From the NCBI GenBank assembly GCA_900290385.1, contig OMSV01000003.1, positions 417 to 7,343 of the forward strand: a stretch of DNA of 6,927 nucleotides, read 5' to 3'. The notes beneath the pieces are model-generated. The model was given only the letters and a program-made list of their open reading frames with translations. It was not told the origin of the DNA and made no database searches. This stretch comes from Syntrophobacter sp. SbD2. Lineage in GTDB: Bacteria; Desulfobacterota; Syntrophobacteria; Syntrophobacterales; Syntrophobacteraceae. Below are positions 5,980 through 6,927 of the stretch, one piece after another; the stretch's first letter is position 1; every line of letters begins with the position of its first letter. The position numbers and the translations under genes are program-made.

Positions 5980-6123
5980 GTGCGTCATGCGGGTGGAGCA
6001 AAGAAGAAGGCTACCTATGATGATCTCTACAGCATTCCGGAAAACGCGGCCGGCGGCCCGCGCCGCCCTTGCCCGTGCGCGCAGGACTTCAGTCCACGCG
6101 CCCGAGTCCTTGAAGAGGACTGA
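5980..6123 (+). pseudogene. Truncated 5' remnant of a Uma2-family (DUF820) gene
   Basis: The frame starts at GTG 5980, after a GGAGGAG ribosome binding site at 5971-5977, and ends at TGA 6121-6123 (47 codons). Residues 7-25 read AKKKATYDDLYSIPENAAG, which resembles the N-terminus of Uma2-family putative nucleases (a basic patch, then ATYEDL, then a short IPEN turn). After about position 6054 the match stops and the frame runs into GC-rich and repeat sequence; the catalytic part, normally some 150 residues more, is absent. It is therefore probably a decayed gene whose body was deleted. The assignment rests on about 19 residues recognised by eye. A competing reading from ATG 5987 in another frame gives a 47-residue Arg-rich peptide with no recognisable domain. 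Confidence 0.5.
6084..6121. repeat. Two adjacent short hairpins after the operon
   Basis: GGACT-TC-AGTCC (6084-6095) is a near-continuous palindrome flanked by GC-rich arms (GCGCG before, CGCGC after) that pair imperfectly. AGTCCT-TGAAG-AGGACT (6105-6121) is a perfect 6-bp stem with a 5-base loop. Both use the same GGACT/AGTCC core. Neither is followed by a T run, so they are weak candidates for a terminator; they may mark the 3' end of the operon transcript or belong to the repeat cluster. Confidence 0.45.
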
Positions 6124-6196
6124 GGGCTGAGGACTGAGGGCTGAGGACCGAGGACCGAGTTAAAAGCCCTTCAGCCCGCGCGCCAGAGTCCTTGAA
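6104..6196 (+). repeat. Direct repeat pair flanking the heptad array
   Basis: GAGTCCTTGAA occurs exactly at 6104-6114 and again at 6186-6196, 82 bases apart, each preceded by a CGCGC-type run (6097-6101 and 6178-6182). The heptad array at 6115-6159 lies between the copies. AGCCCTTCAGCCC at 6165-6177 contains TCAGCCC, the reverse complement of the GGGCTGA present twice inside the array, so the region can also fold on itself. Confidence 0.55.
6115..6159 (+). repeat. Tandem heptad array (GAGGRCY x 6)
   Basis: Six consecutive 7-bp units read GAGGACT, GAGGGCT, GAGGACT, GAGGGCT, GAGGACC, GAGGACC, then a partial GAG. Units 1-2 and 3-4 form an exact 14-bp direct repeat (6115-6128 and 6129-6142). The array lies between the operon and comF and is purine-rich on the plus strand. 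Heptanucleotide tandem repeats are known from other bacteria, notably cyanobacteria, and often vary in copy number between strains. Confidence 0.85.
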
Positions 6197-6217
6197 CCTT
6201 TGAGCGTTCGATAAATC

Positions 6218-6927
6218 ATGATGGAAAACCGAAAACAGGGCACCGAAGTTTGTGAACCCAGCCCGCCCGAAACAAATCTGCTCAGTCCTGGGATTGACGC
6301 CCGCCTGCCTGTCGAGAAAAGCTTCGCCTTCCGGGCTGCACTTGACTTAATTGGATCGGGGTTGAGATTTGCCGGCTCGGTTCTCGTGGATTTATGCCTT
6401 CCCAGGAGCTGTGCGGGCTGCCAGCAGATAGACACCCAGCCCCAAAGTTCCTGGTGCCTCGAGTGTTGGAAAAAGGTCCCATGGGCCATATCGCCTTTTT
6501 GCCCAAGATGTGGACGGCCCTTTACAGATTCACCCGACTCGCCCGACCACCTGTGCGGCGAATGCATCGAACCCACCTTCCATTTTGACACGGCCAGATC
6601 GGCCGTACTTCACGAAGGAATCATTCGCACCCGCATCCACCAGTTCAAGTTCGGGGCGCAAATTGAGTGGGTGCCTTCCCTGGTTGAACTGCTGGAAATC
6701 GCTTATGCCGGTTGGGGGTTACCTGAGCCCGACGTTATCGTTCCTGTTCCGCTGCATCTCAAACGGCTCAAAGAAAGAGGATTCAACCAATCCGGACTCC
6801 TGGCCGGCGAGCTTGCGCGCAAGCTCCGGGTCCCGGTTTCATTCGATGCCATTATACGAAAAAACCGAACCCAACCCCAGACCCGCCTCAACCGTAGGGA
6901 ACGGTTGAAAAACGTCAAGAGCGCATT
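6218..6927 (+). CDS. comF: ComF-family phosphoribosyltransferase-like protein, 5' part (cut by window end)
   Basis: The frame is open to the window edge, giving 236 complete codons and no stop. ComF proteins carry a zinc-binding region and a phosphoribosyltransferase-like domain and are linked to uptake of DNA in competent bacteria; E. coli GntX/YhgH is a relative. Four cysteine pairs are visible: C65/C68, C80/C83, C95/C98 and C113/C116. The conserved segment DVIVPVPLHLKRLKERGFNQ (172-191) is followed by RTQPQTRLNRRERLKNV (217-233), both typical of the family; the PRPP-binding loop lies beyond the window. ATG 6218 is the first start after the in-frame stop at 6212-6214 and adds about 50 residues before the usual start region. 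TTG 6362, shortly after GGATCGGGG, would give a more typical N-terminus. No strong ribosome binding site or promoter is seen before 6218. The gene is separated from the operon by about 255 bases and is probably a distinct transcription unit. Confidence 0.87.
   Translation, partial: MMENRKQGTEVCEPSPPETNLLSPGIDARLPVEKSFAFRAALDLIGSGLRFAGSVLVDLCLPRSCAGCQQIDTQPQSSWCLECWKKVPWAISPFCPRCGRPFTDSPDSPDHLCGECIEPTFHFDTARSAVLHEGIIRTRIHQFKFGAQIEWVPSLVELLEIAYAGWGLPEPDVIVPVPLHLKRLKERGFNQSGLLAGELARKLRVPVSFDAIIRKNRTQPQTRLNRRERLKNVKSA

Noticed and set aside
6076..6121. Intrinsic terminator after the lipoprotein gene
   Set aside because: Hairpins are present, but no T run follows either of them, so termination is not supported by sequence alone.
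5987..6130. Arg-rich 47-residue frame from ATG 5987
   Set aside because: It has a usable ribosome binding site, but low-complexity composition and no known domain; the overlapping Uma2-like frame is a better explanation.
6187..6217. Possible promoter just before comF (TTGAAC with GATAAA)
   Set aside because: The spacing between the boxes is only about 11-12 bases, too short for a sigma-70 promoter.
6160..6591. Minus-strand open frame of 143 codons and the plus frames at 6394 and 6510
   Set aside because: They are shadows of the comF frame, which has four cysteine pairs and the conserved VPVPLH and RGFNQ segments.

Overview
The window reads as part of a Gram-negative bacterial chromosome. 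It is moderately GC-rich, has an outer-membrane lipid transport (Mla/MCE) gene set, and makes frequent use of TTG and GTG starts. The mix of GAF-SpoIIE phosphatase, Uma2 remnant and MlaE/F/D genes would suit a Desulfobacterota (deltaproteobacterial) genome, but that placement is an inference from gene style. No marker gene is present to settle it.

Layout: positions 1-346 hold no supportable gene. They contain an inverted repeat enclosing short heptad repeats, and a good sigma-70-type promoter (TTGACA, 17 bp, AATAAT) at 241-269. From 347 to 5962 there is one tightly packed plus-strand operon: (1) a GAF + SpoIIE/PP2C serine phosphatase (RsbU-like); (2) a small GHKL serine kinase / anti-sigma-type protein (RsbW/SpoIIAB-like); (3) a STAS anti-anti-sigma-type protein (RsbV/SpoIIAA/MlaB-like) with the phosphorylatable DSSG motif; (4) the MlaE permease; (5) the MlaF ATPase; (6) an MlaD-like MCE protein with a long helical tail; (7) a lipoprotein made of about seven TPR repeats. 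Genes 1-4 abut or overlap by four bases, and genes 2, 3 and 4 start with TTG, TTG and GTG. Positions 5963-6217 are a gene-free, repeat-rich stretch with the broken 5' end of a Uma2-family gene and an array of 7-bp repeats. From 6218 to the window end runs the 5' part of a comF-family gene, cut by the window edge.

The most interesting point is the joining of a complete partner-switching phospho-relay (phosphatase, kinase, STAS switch) to an MCE-type ABC lipid transporter in one operon, with no sigma factor gene in view. In E. coli the STAS protein MlaB binds the ATPase MlaF and is needed for transport. Here the STAS protein sits immediately before mlaE and keeps the serine that partner-switching kinases phosphorylate. 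A reasonable hypothesis is that a signal sensed by the GAF domain sets the phosphorylation state of the STAS protein and so gates phospholipid transport. No MlaC-like shuttle protein is seen. The long MlaD tail and the TPR lipoprotein are candidates for bridging the periplasm instead.
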